This document shows, piece after piece, positions 11,881 to 24,728 of a stretch of 64,000 bases of DNA. The notes below the pieces were generated by a model, which worked only from the letters and a program-made list of their open reading frames with translations, was not told where the DNA came from and made no database searches. The position numbers and the translations under genes were made by a program. Position 1 is the first letter of the stretch, and every line of letters begins with the position of its first letter. Source of the stretch: Callipepla californica brunnescens (lineage: Eukaryota; Chordata; Aves; Galliformes; Odontophoridae); contig JALIRH010000001.1 of assembly GCA_023055505.1 (NCBI GenBank), positions 8,248,467 through 8,312,466 on the forward strand. The letters are read 5' to 3'.

Positions 11881-13317
11881 TAAATTTATTAAATTAAATT
11901 AAATTAATTAGATACTTTGAAACTTCTGCAACTTAAAAAGATGAACAAAGGCATGACTTCTCTTTTCTTTGAATTGAATATTCACAAAATCTGCTGTATT
12001 ATCTAGTCATAATTAGTTGTTGTATATAGCATATACTGTACAGTTATACCGCTTTGGAAGTGTGAAGCCTGAAAAGTCTTTTGAGGTTTCCACCTCCTTG
12101 GTCTTTAGTATTGTGCAAGTGCTTCTCTCCTCCCAGTGTTTCTCTCACCTGTCTCAGCAGGTGAGAATAGTTTCCACTATGCAAACTCAGTACTCTGTTT
12201 CACTACCGAAACTGAAAAAGGATATGATACACCTATTGCATCCATGCCAAAGGCTGACTGTGCTTTCTCAAATATAACTGGAATAGAATGACAATAGCAG
12301 GCAGTTAACAGGTATTGCCACAGGTTTCTGATCAGGTTGAAGTTACAGGTTTTTAGCATATTATGAAAACATGCATTGGCTATTCACATGGTTATATGCT
12401 CAAATTTATATTCCATGTAGCTATTTTTACCATAGTACCTTCACTTCTATTTTTATCCTACTTGATCATTACATCTAAAGTGTCAGTGTTTATTGTACCT
12501 TTGTCTTTATGTGTACATATACCTACTTGCCAATTAGTACTATGTTGGTTACTTCATGATCTAGCCAAATAATTTGAACTGAAATTAAAATACTTTTTTG
12601 CCTTTGGTACCAAGTAACCATTGTAGGTTCAACTAAGTAGGAATAAAAAACTAACACATAGATGAGAAATAACATTTTCTAAAAGTGCACTACAAGAATG
12701 CTATGTTTATCCTACATTTGCATGGATTTCACTCCTCCGTTAAACTGATGAATGTTATCACCTCTTCCAGACAAGTTTCTTCATCAAAATAGTGCATTAA
12801 AATCATGTCAGGAAACAAATCTTAGCAGCTGTCAATATAGTACCTCAACTCTTGGACAGTACAAGACTTTTCAGTCATTGCTGAGCTAATGTTCAACATG
12901 GTCACTATGAGGGAGGAAGAAATAATGTCACTCTAGTTGTCATGTCATCTTAACCATCGTATCTGTGGTCACTATTATCTCTGTATTTTCTGTCTGAAAT
13001 AGACTGCCAAATGACGGATTTAGTCAAGTTGAAGGGACCTTGGAGGAATATCACTCCAGAAAGGGCATATACTGAATGGAATAAACACTTCACCAGCTGA
13101 GAATTGGAAGCCTCAAAAAATAGAGGTGACCTCTCTGTATAATCTATTTCAATGCTTGGTAATAGTAAAATTTGAAATTGTTTCATTATAGTCAGTTGGA
13201 AGCTCTCTTGGTTTGGTCTGTGCTTATTGCCTCTCATCCATGTCCCACTATGAAGGTCCTGGCTTTCACTCCTTAATGACTCCCTGTAGGCACTAAGGGC
13301 TGTTGTTTAATTCCATC
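11881..13317. other. Intergenic DNA, no gene seen
   Basis: AT-rich, with a (TTAAA)n-like patch at its start. Frames of 60-95 codons on both strands have no recognisable domain. Confidence 0.55.
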
Positions 13318-13625
13318 TGCAGCCACCTCTGCTCCAAGCTGGACAAAACCATCTCCTTACAGGCCAAGCCCATTCCCCCCAGTCATCATGTTTACCTCAT
13401 GCTGAAATCAGTACAGATTATCTGCATCCTCATTATCGGGGGGGCCTAAAATTGAATACAATAATCCAGATGTGGTCTAACAAGTGCCAAGTAAAGTGGA
13501 ATAATCACTTTCCTTTGTTTATTTTCTATGGTCCTGTTGATACAGCTCAGTGTGCTGGAGTCTCCACTGCTGCTAGGTCACACTGGTAGACCTGACCTCT
13601 GGAACAGCTTTAAGGGATAGCAGTT
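13318..13625 (-). mobile_element. Old, diverged CR1 LINE fragment, minus strand
   Basis: The order of weakly conserved blocks on the minus strand follows CR1 ORF2: a GGGGGGCCTAAAATTGAATA block (reverse of the 'QFWAP' codons), then CCAGATGTGGTCTAACAAGT and AAGTGGAATAATCACTTTCC (reverse of the 'ALVRPHLEY' and 'VILPLYS' codons). The 3' end is not present in recognisable form. It is the most diverged CR1 piece here and may be an ancient insertion shared widely among birds. Confidence 0.65.
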
Positions 13626-14116
13626 TTGTGATTTGGCAATTAATGCTGTAATTGTTCTCCTTCTCTCAGTTCAAAGAATTTACCAGGTCAGAATAAATGA
13701 AACTCAGTACAGAATGTGCAAAACCTTAGCAGGAAAATGTAAACATTACAATTCACCTGAAAATTCACAGGACCTTTTGTGTGCACAGTACAGATACTTA
13801 CAGCTTATGCTTAAATTTTTCATCTCTAATTATGGCAGATTAAAAACTAGAGCTAGCTCTGGGCTTCTCATTATTACTAACAAATCTCAGTTTTATTCCA
13901 CAGAATAGGATGAAAAGACCTTTCTTGTGACAAGATGGAGGAGGTAGAATAGACAGACCTAGAATCAGGACAAAGATCTAGAAGAGATAGTCAGGGAGTT
14001 ATATGCACTACTCCTGCCATGAATGAAACTGTTGAGAGTAGCAGTGCTTGCTACCAAGAAGTACTATCCCACTCTCAGCCTTTGGAAGTGCCTCATGCAC
14101 CTGTTCCTACTTTACG

Positions 14117-14143
14117 CTGCAGCAGCAGCAGTAGCAGCAGCAA
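14117..14143. repeat. Short (GCA)n trinucleotide repeat
   Basis: Eight GCA/GTA units with one interruption (GCAGCAGCAGCAGTAGCAGC). It is not in a convincing coding frame. Confidence 0.9.
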
Positions 14144-17100
14144 GACTTTATAGTATTTTCCAGAGTCTAATATCAAGCCCTGTTTAATACAGTGTCTCAA
14201 TTGTTGAAGAATTAATTTTTAATAAAAAAGCCAATTGTTCAGAATATTAAGAATTTAAACAATGTGATGACTGGCAAGTCTTTTGCCTCATGATTTTCTT
14301 TATAAAATTAGCAGTAAGTCTTCAAGTCTTCAAGTCTTACAATCCAGACAATTTGGAATTGTCATCTGTGGGGGCAGATTTAGCAACTCAGTTTCACAAT
14401 CAAAATATGACAGTACTGGCTAGTGACACCTTCTCTCTTTTCCTCATTCTGAATCTCTTAACTGGAATGGAGAAAGAATCACAACACTCATGTGGTGTCA
14501 GAGCTCTAGCACTGCTTCAATTTTGTCCTGGTGTGGATTTGAAACACTTCTACAAGCCCGTTGGTAATTTACTCACTTAGATTTCTTCCAACTCTACAAT
14601 TAAAGATCTTCTTCATTTCGATGAGTATCAGCCATCTTTCCTTTTAGCAGACAGGTTCTTTTAACGTTTTTCACCAAATTAGTATTCCAGCAGATTAGAA
14701 CTCTGAATATTTGGGCTTTTGTCTAACATTCATACTATGCTTTATTGTGCATCACTGATAACATTGATGACATGAAATAACTGGCCTGTGAAATAATTTG
14801 CTTGTCAAAGGCTTTCAGGTGTGCGAACACATATGATTTTGGTCAGCAATGTAACAGGCCTTAAAGAGCTCCATCTGCATTATAAAGTGGGAGGCTTTCT
14901 ATACAATTAAGTGAAATTAGTAAAAGCTGCACACAGTGTTTTCAGTAAAGCATTACAACAAATGCATTAATTCCTAATGACTATTTTTAGTTCTCCTTTT
15001 TTTTTTTTTCTTAGTAGGAGCAGACTTTAACTGAAATAATAAACAAGTACTTATTTTTTAAAGTGTCCTACTAGTGACTATAGGCATAGACTACCTCAGC
15101 AATTCCTTTATTTGTATTATCTATCTATCTATCTAGCTAGCTATCTATCTGTCTTTTGTTAGTTAGTTTGTTAGTTAATTGAAATCAAGATGATTTCGTA
15201 CATTGCACTACAGAATTGTGTATGTGTGTTTATAAAAAATCTGTTTATAAAAATTTGCAACACCAGAAAATGTTAAAAATTGTAGAAAAATGACAGTTTT
15301 TACAATATCTTCCTTCCTTGTTTTCTTTCTGCTTCCTTTTCAGCCACAAATCACTGAAAAATTTGAAGATATACCTCTTTGTTTCCCCCTCTTCCTCTTT
15401 TTAAGTGTCAGTAGGATACTATTTTCCTGTAAGATTTTGCAACTATATGAAGAAAAAACAAACCCCAAATTCTTCTACTGGGAAGACAGAATTAATTTTC
15501 TGTGATAAGTTGTGCAAGTTGTAGCTAAGTCTTAATGTCTTCTTTCTGCTTAGCTGCCTATGTAGTCCGGCCTTCCATGATAACCTCATGTTGAATTGCT
15601 CCAAAACGTGATAGATACTCCTCACTGTACTAAATAATGGGAAATATCTCTCTAAGAAATCTAAAACATAGCACAGAATGAAAGGAGGTATACAAACACT
15701 GCAATGGCTAATTAAATAGACTCTCTACAGCAGGCAGGTCTAATAGACACCGTGGCACCTTCTCCTCAGCAATGGCTTAAGATGTCAAAGATTGGCAACC
15801 TTGGAAAATAATGTCTGAATTGCTCATTGTTCTATCTCTTTTTTTTTTTTCATTTTTATATCCTTTTCTTTATATTTACTCCTACTTCAGATTGCCTGAA
15901 TAAAGTTCATAGTTCCTCTTCTTTGCAGCAATAGATATACATAGTATTAGAGCCAAGAGAATCATGTGGAACGCAACCAAGATTATTTCTGCAAGATTGA
16001 TCCAGACTTCAAATTGTTATGAAGGCATGCAGGAAAAACTTTGGGTTTTTCTGTGAGTGAAAGTGATTGTATGGAGAAATTTACTTTAGAACAAAGTGGA
16101 ACAGTACAATTTTTGAAACACAGTTTTGATTTCTCAAAATAGAAAACATGCTGTCAACAAAATAAATATACTCCTGTGAAATAACTGTAGCTTGAAAGAG
16201 TGGAAATGATTTTGAAAAAAATCTAAATGGAATATTTACAGTAAAATTGCATAGAAAAGAGGCTGTTTTGAGATATTCTTAATTCAGAACCTAGAAAATA
16301 CTTGTTTGTATATTTACATTTAACTGCAGATTGCAGTTAAAACAGGAGACTGCTGTTGTTTTGGTCTTTTAGATTAAATACGTCTATCACCTTTTAAACT
16401 TTTCTTTTCTTCAAATTGCTGTATAGTTGGACATCTGCTATTTTAAGTTAATCAAGTCATTATTGATATTCTTCCAGAGTGAGTTTAATTGTTCTTTAAC
16501 CAGGCTGGGTGAACAATGCAAACCTCACCATAGTTACATACATTTATTTAAATTACCTCTGTAGGTATCAGTGATATGTGATAATATCAAGTTTGTGTTG
16601 ATCAGTAGCGAACTCTCCACAGAATGGTAAGTATAAACACTGCCATAATATGAACAAATCATTCAGCTAAACAAACTGGGAGGGGGAAGATCTGGTTTTA
16701 AATACTGAGAGTGCAATCAGCTGAAGTGCTGAACTGTACTCTCTCTTGATTAGGATGTGATTCAAAGTATAAATAGAAAGAGGCTGCCTAAAGTGAAACA
16801 TTTTCTCTGATTAAGGAAAAGTGATATTTATTTATCTTAATTGCTGTGACTTTTGAGTGGGAAATTCTTTGACAAGATTTCCTTTAAAATGAAGTGTTAT
16901 TTTTTTCTGCAAAGAGTCAAGATAGAAATTGACTATAACTGGCAATTGAATACCAAGAATATGAAATAATGACCAATATTATGCTTGAAATAAAGTTTGT
17001 GTAATTCACAGTGCTCAGGACTTCCACAATCCTGTCTCCTCACATTAAAGTTACACAGCAATTTAGGTGCCTGGCTAGTACTGTAAATAAAAGTGTTGAA

Positions 17101-17288
17101 GTTGGTGTAACTAATGATCAAGTGCTCACTGGTGTGTATTGGGACAGCACACTCTGTTCCAGTGTAATTTTTTTTTTTTTTCCTTAAAGACTTACTATAT
17201 TAAATAGCCATTTGAATGTATCTATTATTCTCCGTAACATGCATGTGTGTCTTGCAGTTTTGTTTGTAGTGCAATACTTTGACTTCTC

Positions 17289-17315
17289 AAAAAAAAAAAA
17301 AAAAAAAAAAAAAAA
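17289..17315. repeat. (A)27 homopolymer
   Basis: Uninterrupted run of 27 A. No retrocopy or element body is recognised on its 5' side, so it is reported as a simple repeat, not as a poly(A) tail. Confidence 0.9.
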
Positions 17316-18518
17316 TTCTATGTGTATTGGGACGGTTTCCAAAGTGACTCACCCTAAATCATAACAAAGATTCTGATCCCTTGAAACTGCTCATTGTGAC
17401 AGAATTACACAGCTGAGTTCTCTCACCCTCTATTTCACAATCCCACTCTAAAGCAGTTTACAGAAAATAATCATGGTAGCACTCCACCCTGAAAGTAAAA
17501 TACTGAAATCAACCTGAGGTTAAATGAGGGTACTCTGCTAGCCTGAACAGGGAAAAGGAACGGGAAGGAAAGAGGGAATTACCTTACATGTAGGTGGATT
17601 CCCCTAGATCTCTTTGGAAAATGATATAACTTTGTGACACTATCTTTGTGAGGAAGGCTGCTAGACAATCCCAATCTCTGAACCCTGAATGCAACCTTTT
17701 ACTTTTTTAACTAGCTTATTGTGTAGACCATGTTATATGTTCTCTAGACATAAGGGCCAAGTATTGATGGCATAAATATTTTCTATAAAAAAAACCAACA
17801 AACAACACATTCTCAATGGCACAGCTCTAGCAGTTGGATTAAATGCTGGTAATACTACTACAGAACAAGAAAACTGAAAAAGAAACATTTAAAGTAAACT
17901 AGGTGAAAAGGGAGCACATCTGCAATTCAGAGAAACCAGAGGAGTTCTAGGCTGTGCACTATTCTTTCCTGGCTGTTTGCTTACTAGATTGTTAGGGATC
18001 TTGTTTGGTTGCTTTGTTTTACCTGACCTTTATTTGGGAGAAGGTAGCTTATGAGAAACAAGTATAGGAAGAATCAGGTGTATGAGTCAACTGTTTTACA
18101 AGTGCTGATGAAGAGGCTAAGATTTGCGTCATACCGGGATAAATGTTGTTTCACAAGGGGGTCAAGACTGCTGTTGAAATGCTTCATCTTGTCAAGGACA
18201 CAGCCCACAGTGGTTATAAGAAGATAAATATTTGTTACATGAAATTGACAATGAAATTAATATTTAAAAAAAATTCTCATAGGCTGGTAAACTACTAGCT
18301 GGGAAGTCAATATTTGCAAAGAAAATAAAAGTGTGTTTAAAGGAAAAAGAGGTGAAATTTTGTTCTGAAATAATAGTTTCTCACATTGCCTTACAGTAAA
18401 GAAAATAGTAAGGTTAATCTCTGTCCTCCTTATATGTAGCAGTAGCAGTGTTTTACAATATTAATCTGTCATTGGCAAAAATACTCAGTTGAGAGTTGTG
18501 GAGGGGTTTTTTTAGTTT

Positions 18519-18625
18519 TCTTTTTTTCTTTTCTTTTCTTTTCTTTTCTTTTCTTTTCTTTTCTTTTCTTTTCTTTTCTTTTCTTTTCTTTTCTTTTCTT
18601 TTCTTTTCTTTTCTTTTCTTTTCTT
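18519..18625. repeat. (CTTTT)n pentanucleotide microsatellite
   Basis: From 18528 to 18625 the unit CTTTT (AAAAG on the other strand) repeats about 19.6 times without interruption, preceded by a T-rich lead. This is a pure pyrimidine tract and is likely length-polymorphic. Confidence 0.97.
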
Positions 18626-18794
18626 GTTTTTGTTTCTGGTAAGTCTGGTTCTGCTGAAGACTCTCAGATAAGGTGCAAATTTCTGCTTACAAACAGCAGT
18701 GAAAAAACAAGTTAAAATATAACATGATTCTGAGCATCAGCTAGTCTGGAAAAAGCTGGTTCTTGCAACAGGGATTCAGTCAAAAATACATGTA

Positions 18795-19323
18795 TGCTAC
18801 TCCAAAAGTAATGCTTCCTATTTATTTCTGTGAAAACTACAACAGATACAAAGGGCACAATAGCACTATTTGATAGGGCAAGTTCTCTACCACAAAACAC
18901 TCTTTCAACATAGTAACCACCATTAGCTATGCATTTTCACCAGCAATGAACAAGATCCTGCATGCCACAGTCGTAAAAATCTGTCACTGTCACCACTGCT
19001 GAAATGCACCACCCACTGCCTGGCTGTGCTCACATCCACTGTTTGGTCTCCATAAACATTCAGCAAGCATCTATAAATGCCAATGGGTGCAATTTTTTCC
19101 TCATGGAGTAATTCAGTTCCACACTTTTGTTTCATAAGCACTTCCACATCAGATGCCATTCTGTTTGAATGCTCCTCTGCTGCCATCAGTGACACGGCAA
19201 CAAAATGTAATGGAATATTGGTGGGAAGGTTCAACCTCAGCTACATACCACCAACATCCACCACTAATGTCATGGTCCAACATAATACAATAGGAGGTAT
19301 TACTTTTGAAGCAACCCTTGTGG
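18795..19323 (-). mobile_element. Internally deleted mariner DNA transposon
   Basis: A roughly 530-bp non-autonomous mariner of the type described in chicken (Galluhop-like, by memory). The two ends are imperfect inverted repeats: CCAAAAGTAATGCTTCCTAT on the left, and on the right the reverse complement TCAAAAGTAATACCTCCTAT. A TA dinucleotide lies just outside each estimated end (18793-18794 and 19324-19325), as expected for Tc1/mariner target duplication, although the exact termini are uncertain by several bases. On the minus strand the left-over coding sequence joins the N-terminal DNA-binding part of the transposase directly to its last codons, so the catalytic domain is gone. Full-length relatives are about 1.2-1.3 kb. 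Confidence 0.9.
18923..19234 (-). pseudogene. Mariner transposase remnant, N-terminal HTH fused to C-terminal scrap
   Basis: On the minus strand the first ~75 codons match a mariner transposase N-terminus: the second helix-turn-helix is seen as KIAPIGIYRCLLNVYGDQTV followed by DVSTARQWVVHFSSGDSD. Immediately after this the sequence jumps to DNA which, in a different frame, encodes the usual end of the protein (GMQDLVHCW, then KCIANGGYYVE). The deletion therefore removed the whole DD(D/E) catalytic domain and left a frameshift. The junction is at about 18985-18992. No active transposase can be made, though the ends could in principle be mobilised in trans. Confidence 0.85.
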
Positions 19324-22300
19324 TAAGGTGATAAAACAGCTAATAGAAGCATTCTGATCTGCACGTATGTTAGCTATATTTGTTCATGACTGAAAAAATA
19401 TTAACAGTATCATTTTTGTCAGAGATGGATTTACAAATATTTGTGGAGAAAATTCATGTAAAATTAAGAGACTAAAAAAAGAAAAAAGCTTTTTAAACAC
19501 TTTGCTACTATGCTTGCTTAGCATTATTTTGCAGAGGGTATCAGCAGTGACAATGGATCATAATGTTTAGAAATTATTTATAGGGATATATACAGACTTA
19601 GCCACTCCAGACAGAGCCATCTGGAGAAGTCTGAGTCACAAATTCAGGCCAAAACTTCACATCCTCATTTGAATACAACTGACAACAAACCCATAAAAGA
19701 AAAGCGTGAACTCCTACATCCCCTTGCACATACTACCTGCCAGGTTACTGGGGTCAAATTTCATCACTTTACTATGATTTCTTTCTGACTTCTGTTATAC
19801 TGCTGTGGAGCTGACATCAGGCAGACAACTTACCTGAGAAGTTCTGTCCAGGAGGTTCATGTCAGGGAGCCTGTATTTCCTTTTCACATTGTGGTTACAT
19901 AGGTATCGAGTTAATATTAGCCCGTATCCTGTAGTGTGGATGCAGAAAGCTAATAAGAGATTATTTTTTTTTCTGTATTTCAGCATAATTCTTTAGGGGA
20001 AGGAAATAGGTACCCTATTACAGGACTGCTCTGTACAATACTGGCCAGTACAGAATATACATGTGGGAGATGTATCAGTGTTTCTTTGCTAAACTTTCCT
20101 GGGCTTAGTGTGCATGAAATATAGGGAGTGAAGTGGTCAACCAGCAAAATTGTAAGTTTTGGGTAAAATCCTCTTGCCTTTCTGTTCTTCTATTCTAAAC
20201 TAAATCTAGACATGTTCATTGAGTTTATTGGCATTATTCTGCAAAACAAAGTATACCTTTTGATATATATATCAATAACGAAATCTTTAGGTATTCGAGA
20301 ATTTGAGATATGATTAATTTGTTTTAATAAACTTGTTGGATTGAATGTGATATTTCTCATTATATTTACCTTGTACCATAGGAGAAGCAAGACTTGGTGA
20401 TCACGATGTTTTAGTCTAACCTTAAAAATCTGAGTGTTAATAAAGCAAGGCATCTGCCATAAATCAGGTCATTAGAAGTTATACAAGCAATGCAATAATA
20501 ACCAGGGTAATCATGCTGGTGCTCCAGAATCAGTAAAGAATCAACGTATACATCACAAATTTACAGATGAAATTAATATGAGGGTCTCCACTTGTATCCT
20601 GTAGTTGGTAAGGGTACTTCTTTCAGTAGCTCAGACATAGATTTCTAGCATGTAAGCTAGCTGAATTTTGTTTGTTTTGGCTGAGTAAGGGCAGGACCAC
20701 ATTTTTATCATATTGATATGTTGATGCATGACAGTAATAGGTTCCTTGTTAATTAAGCGGAGAAATAATGTGAACAATCAACTTTTTTTTTTCCTCCACA
20801 AAATGCCTTAGTTCAAGAAGAGTTTGTCAAACTTCAGCTTAAATTTCATAGTGTTGCCTTCAAGACATCCTCTCACAGAGAAGTACTGAAAGTAAAGAAA
20901 GCTTTCTTGTTAAGGGGACCTATATCCTTCTGTATATCTCTTGAATCTTTGCCTCTGCATTCCTATGTAAAGTATCAGCAAACTGGGAGTGGCTAGGGAA
21001 AAAGCATATCAGGTCAGGGAGGAGAGGTAAAGTCATGGTGATCTGTTATGCAGTAGAGCATTAGGAAAATGTCTAGAGATGCCCTGTAAAACATTTAGGG
21101 TTCTATTTATATTGTGAGATCATTCTTTGTCTCCAAAGCAGTAGCACTCAGATAGGCCACGATGAGAGTGAGATGCTAGGCAACTGCAATCATACAGAGC
21201 TTTGCCTCATAGAAACATTCATTAGCAAATGTAGCACTGGACTGTCAGAAGCTACCTAGATTTTAGTTTGTGTGAAATGTGAGTTCATGTTTGTTCCAAG
21301 CATAGTAGTCATGCTTCTCTATGCCAGTAACACACCAGGTAAACGATTTCCAAGAACTCACAGGAGCACTAAGTACTGCAATGGAAATTTGTGCTTCAAC
21401 ATGGCTTGAGATTGGTGTTTCTTTCTGATAGTCACTCTTAATATCTTTTCAATATAAGGGAATATTAGATTTTTTAAAATTATTATTGTGCATAAAAAAG
21501 AGATTTTTACTCTTAGAAATAGTATCTTACATCATCCCAGTTCTACAGTCTTTTATACATGTGATTGACTTTATTCATCTGAGTGGTCCCTTTTCACTTC
21601 CGTGGGCACACTCACCTTAGGACTGTATTAAAGCTCATAATAAAAGTTAAATTTTGTCTCTGAAATAAAAATAAATTTTAAATTACATGAAAAATATTGA
21701 TCTGTGGCCTGTTAATCAGATGTGCACACTGATACTTTGACCAAGTAGGCAGAAGGAGAAAGAAGTGATTGTTACTGATTGTAACTCACCCAAGCGGTTT
21801 TCCCCAAGGCAAAGCCTGAGGGCACATGAAATTTTCAAAGAGCCAGTATCAACAACTTTCCTCTTTCCACAGATCATCACTGATGTTAGATCACAGTTTA
21901 TGAGTCTGGAGCTGAAAAAGGACACAAAATCCTCTATTTCTTGAAGTTGAATGTAGTTGGCATAGCTTAGAGTGACCTATAAGACATAAATGAGACTATG
22001 GACACACTGGATATCATTATTAAAAAAAATAAAAAATAAAAATAATCCAGCTTTCTTTTCATGCACTGTACAGCTTTAGAAATAGAAATATTTTAAAGCA
22101 ATCCGTGAATGAATAAAAAATTCTGTGTGATTCACCTGTTCATTACCTTTCTTAATTAATTAGAAATTCCCTAGTATTTTTCCTAAGGAACAGGAAATGT
22201 AGAAATGAATTCTGGGTTGGTGATAGTATTCTCTCTGTAGAGTTCAGTTTTTGAGGCTTACTGACTTCTAAAACAACTTATTTAATTTTGCAACTCTTCT

Positions 22301-23322
22301 GTATATACACTATATTTAAAAACAATAATGTAATTGAATATCCTGGATACTCTTTCTAGTCTGCATCCTCTGCAGGAAATAGAAACATCTCAAAAGCTAT
22401 GCTAATGCAACATAGTGACTCTTTCTATGATTGCTTGTGGAACGTTTTCACTGGGAGACAAGTGGCAACTTACCGTTAGGAGCAATTAAGATTCATTTTC
22501 TCACCATCTTCAGTTCCATGATCAAAAGTTGTCAGTAATGAATTTCTTTATCTATCACCTGTTGTGCTGCTAATGCTCACTTTTCAGTGGATCGTGTTTG
22601 TTTACAAAGCACACACAAGACTGTTCCATTGGAACAGATTGTTCACAGTTAATATTCAAGTTACTACTTCCCGTAGAAATGTGAGGCAAAGGATCTGTAT
22701 TCTGGACTAAGATACAGTTTTCTGGTATTTAACAGCCTTCTGTCCAGCTAACCTATCATCTGGGTTCTTTTATCCCAATTTCTTTTCCAGGCCTAATGCC
22801 TGTTGTATGATGGATCAGGAAACACTTGCACCGTTTGAACATTCAACAGCCATGTCATCACTTTTACACACCACTCCGTTGTTCATCTCAAACACTAAAC
22901 ACTCAGATTTCTTTAATACTTCATGTTTTGGAAATAACTAAATGTCCACTGTATATGCTTTTTACAGCTGATTAACACTAAGGAAGCTCAGGAATACCTA
23001 AGGCCCTGACAAAGAAGAGAGTTTTAAACCAAGTAGTTTTGCTAAGAACTGTCTGGTTGTTATCACTGGAAGAAAGCTTTCCTTGGAAAATGTCAACTTG
23101 AGAGATTACATCTGTAAGAGTCATCACTAATAGAGTATTCATTAGACTTAGCGTGATTTTCATTGATGCTTCATCCACTTCCTCCCTCTGTTCTTTGTTT
23201 ATTGTCAAATACTCATTTCATTCTGCCAGTCCCTAATCTAATTTCTCAACTGGATGCTTTCTTTTTCATCCAGTCCTATTTTTAATGAGTTTTTCACTGT
23301 ATGCATACAATATATTCTTTTT

Positions 23323-23355
<33 letters not shown>

Positions 23356-24182
23356 TCTGCTTTTCTCCCTTCTCTCCAGGTAATATCTTTTAAGGGAAGT
23401 TTTGTAAATTTTAATTTAGCTATAGCTATCTGTATTGTAACAGATGATAATGAGCAGAATAATGTGCATTTCTTTTTGAAATTCCATTGCTTTTCTACCT
23501 AACTATTCCACTGTAACATCTCAGTGTCCTACAGAAGTCTTCACAGAGGCTGAAACATTAAATATTAGTATGTGTTGCATATGTATTATGTGCATTAGAT
23601 ATATGTTAGCATGTATACTGTGTATAGTAAAAGTAATTAGAATACTATGGAGTGGAATAGGCATGACAAAATTAGAATGGAACAAAATTGTGATGCTGAT
23701 ACTATGGCATGGACCTGAACATACATCATATTTTTCTTCAGTTTCTCTTCAATTCAGATTAGTATTTGTGGACCCTATCAGGGTACAAATAGGCACAGGG
23801 AAGTATTGACATTGTGTAACTTTGTACCTTTGCCGTAGAATCCTAATTGAGGTAGGAGGTCACAGTGATCCTGTGGGAAGTTTAAGAATTCCATAAAGGA
23901 CAAAACAGACTAGCAGACGGATCAGAAAAACATTTGCAGCAGGTTTTTATTTACACAAATCCTGTGAAAAAATATGACCCATTTATTCCTAGCTGAAAGT
24001 AAGGACTTGTTTCTTCCTCTGACTTCATCTACTTTGATTTGTGTACATATGTTGGGACAGAAGTGAAAAGCCTACTCTTAGCTTAGGAAGGACAAACAGT
24101 GCTTTTAGTTTGATTTTGTTAGTTAAGGTGAACATTATTCTTTTCATTTGATGACAAGTTGAACATTAATCATCAGTGTGCC
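19324..24182. other. Intergenic DNA, no gene seen
   Basis: AT-rich DNA with no recognisable interspersed repeat. It includes A-rich patches near 22020-22045 and a T-rich tract at 23317-23350. Frames up to 103 codons were inspected and none shows a domain. Confidence 0.5.
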
Positions 24183-24728
24183 CTGGCAGTCATACTCTGG
24201 GGTGTATCAGGCAGAACATTGCGAGCAGGTCAAGGAAAGGGACTGTCCTATTCTGCTCTGCATTGGTACTGCCTCGTCTTGAGCACTGTGTGCAGTTTTG
24301 AGCAGAATATAGAAAGGACACAAAACTATTAGAGAGCAACCAAAGGAGAGGTACAAAAATTGTTGAAGTGTCTAGAAGGCAGGGCATATGGGAAACAGCT
24401 GAGGCCCCTTGTTTTGTTCAACCCAGAGAAAAGGAGTCTGAGGGGAGGCTTCGTGATTGACTACAGCTCCTCAAAATGGCAGTGGTAGGGCAGAGCTGAG
24501 CTCTGTTCTCTTGTGACAGTTCTTGATAGAACCTGAGGGAATGGCAGGGAATAGACCCCCCAGAGGGGAGCAGTGGTCATGGTAGAAACTTTGCTGAAGT
24601 TCAAGAAGCATTTGGACAACAACTTTAGACACAGAGTTTGAATTCAGAGTGGTCTTACGTGGATTCAGGAGTTGGACTTGATGATTCTTGTGAGTTCCTT
24701 CCAACTTTGGATATTCTGTGATTCTATA
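24183..24728 (+). mobile_element. CR1 LINE, 3' end, plus strand
   Basis: A 5'-truncated CR1 of about 545 bp with a different 3' UTR from the 6263 and 61880 copies: TTGATGATTCTTGTGAGTTC and CCTTCCAACTTTGGATATTC, ending in ATTCTGTGATTCTATA. Together with GAAGCATTTGGACAACAACT this is typical of another CR1 subfamily (CR1-X/F-like by memory). The ORF2 C-terminal coding sequence is heavily mutated: the phrase for 'RRLRGGFV' survives at about 24430, and about 120 bp seem to be missing around 24540-24580. Confidence 0.88.

Larger units (their letters stand above)
13626..18518. other. Intergenic DNA, no gene seen
   Basis: Nearly 5 kb of AT-rich DNA without a recognisable interspersed repeat. It holds the (GCA)n tract listed separately, a 9-bp tandem repeat of CTTCAAGT type at about 14316-14338, T runs near 15000, 15841 and 17167, a (CTAT)n patch at about 15118-15150, and a 27-nt A run at 17289-17315. 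The scarcity of repeats makes it a reasonable place to look for conserved noncoding elements, but none can be recognised by eye. Confidence 0.5.

Noticed and set aside
13633..13908. 91-codon frame next to the old CR1
   Set aside because: No domain, no CR1 match and AT-rich composition; most likely chance.
17289..17315. A27 run as the tail of a processed pseudogene
   Set aside because: No coding or known retroelement body is recognised upstream. The same applies to the T runs at 50166 and 53990 on the other strand.
18528..18625. Regular repeat array as a CRISPR-like structure
   Set aside because: It is a simple pentanucleotide repeat without spacers, in vertebrate DNA.
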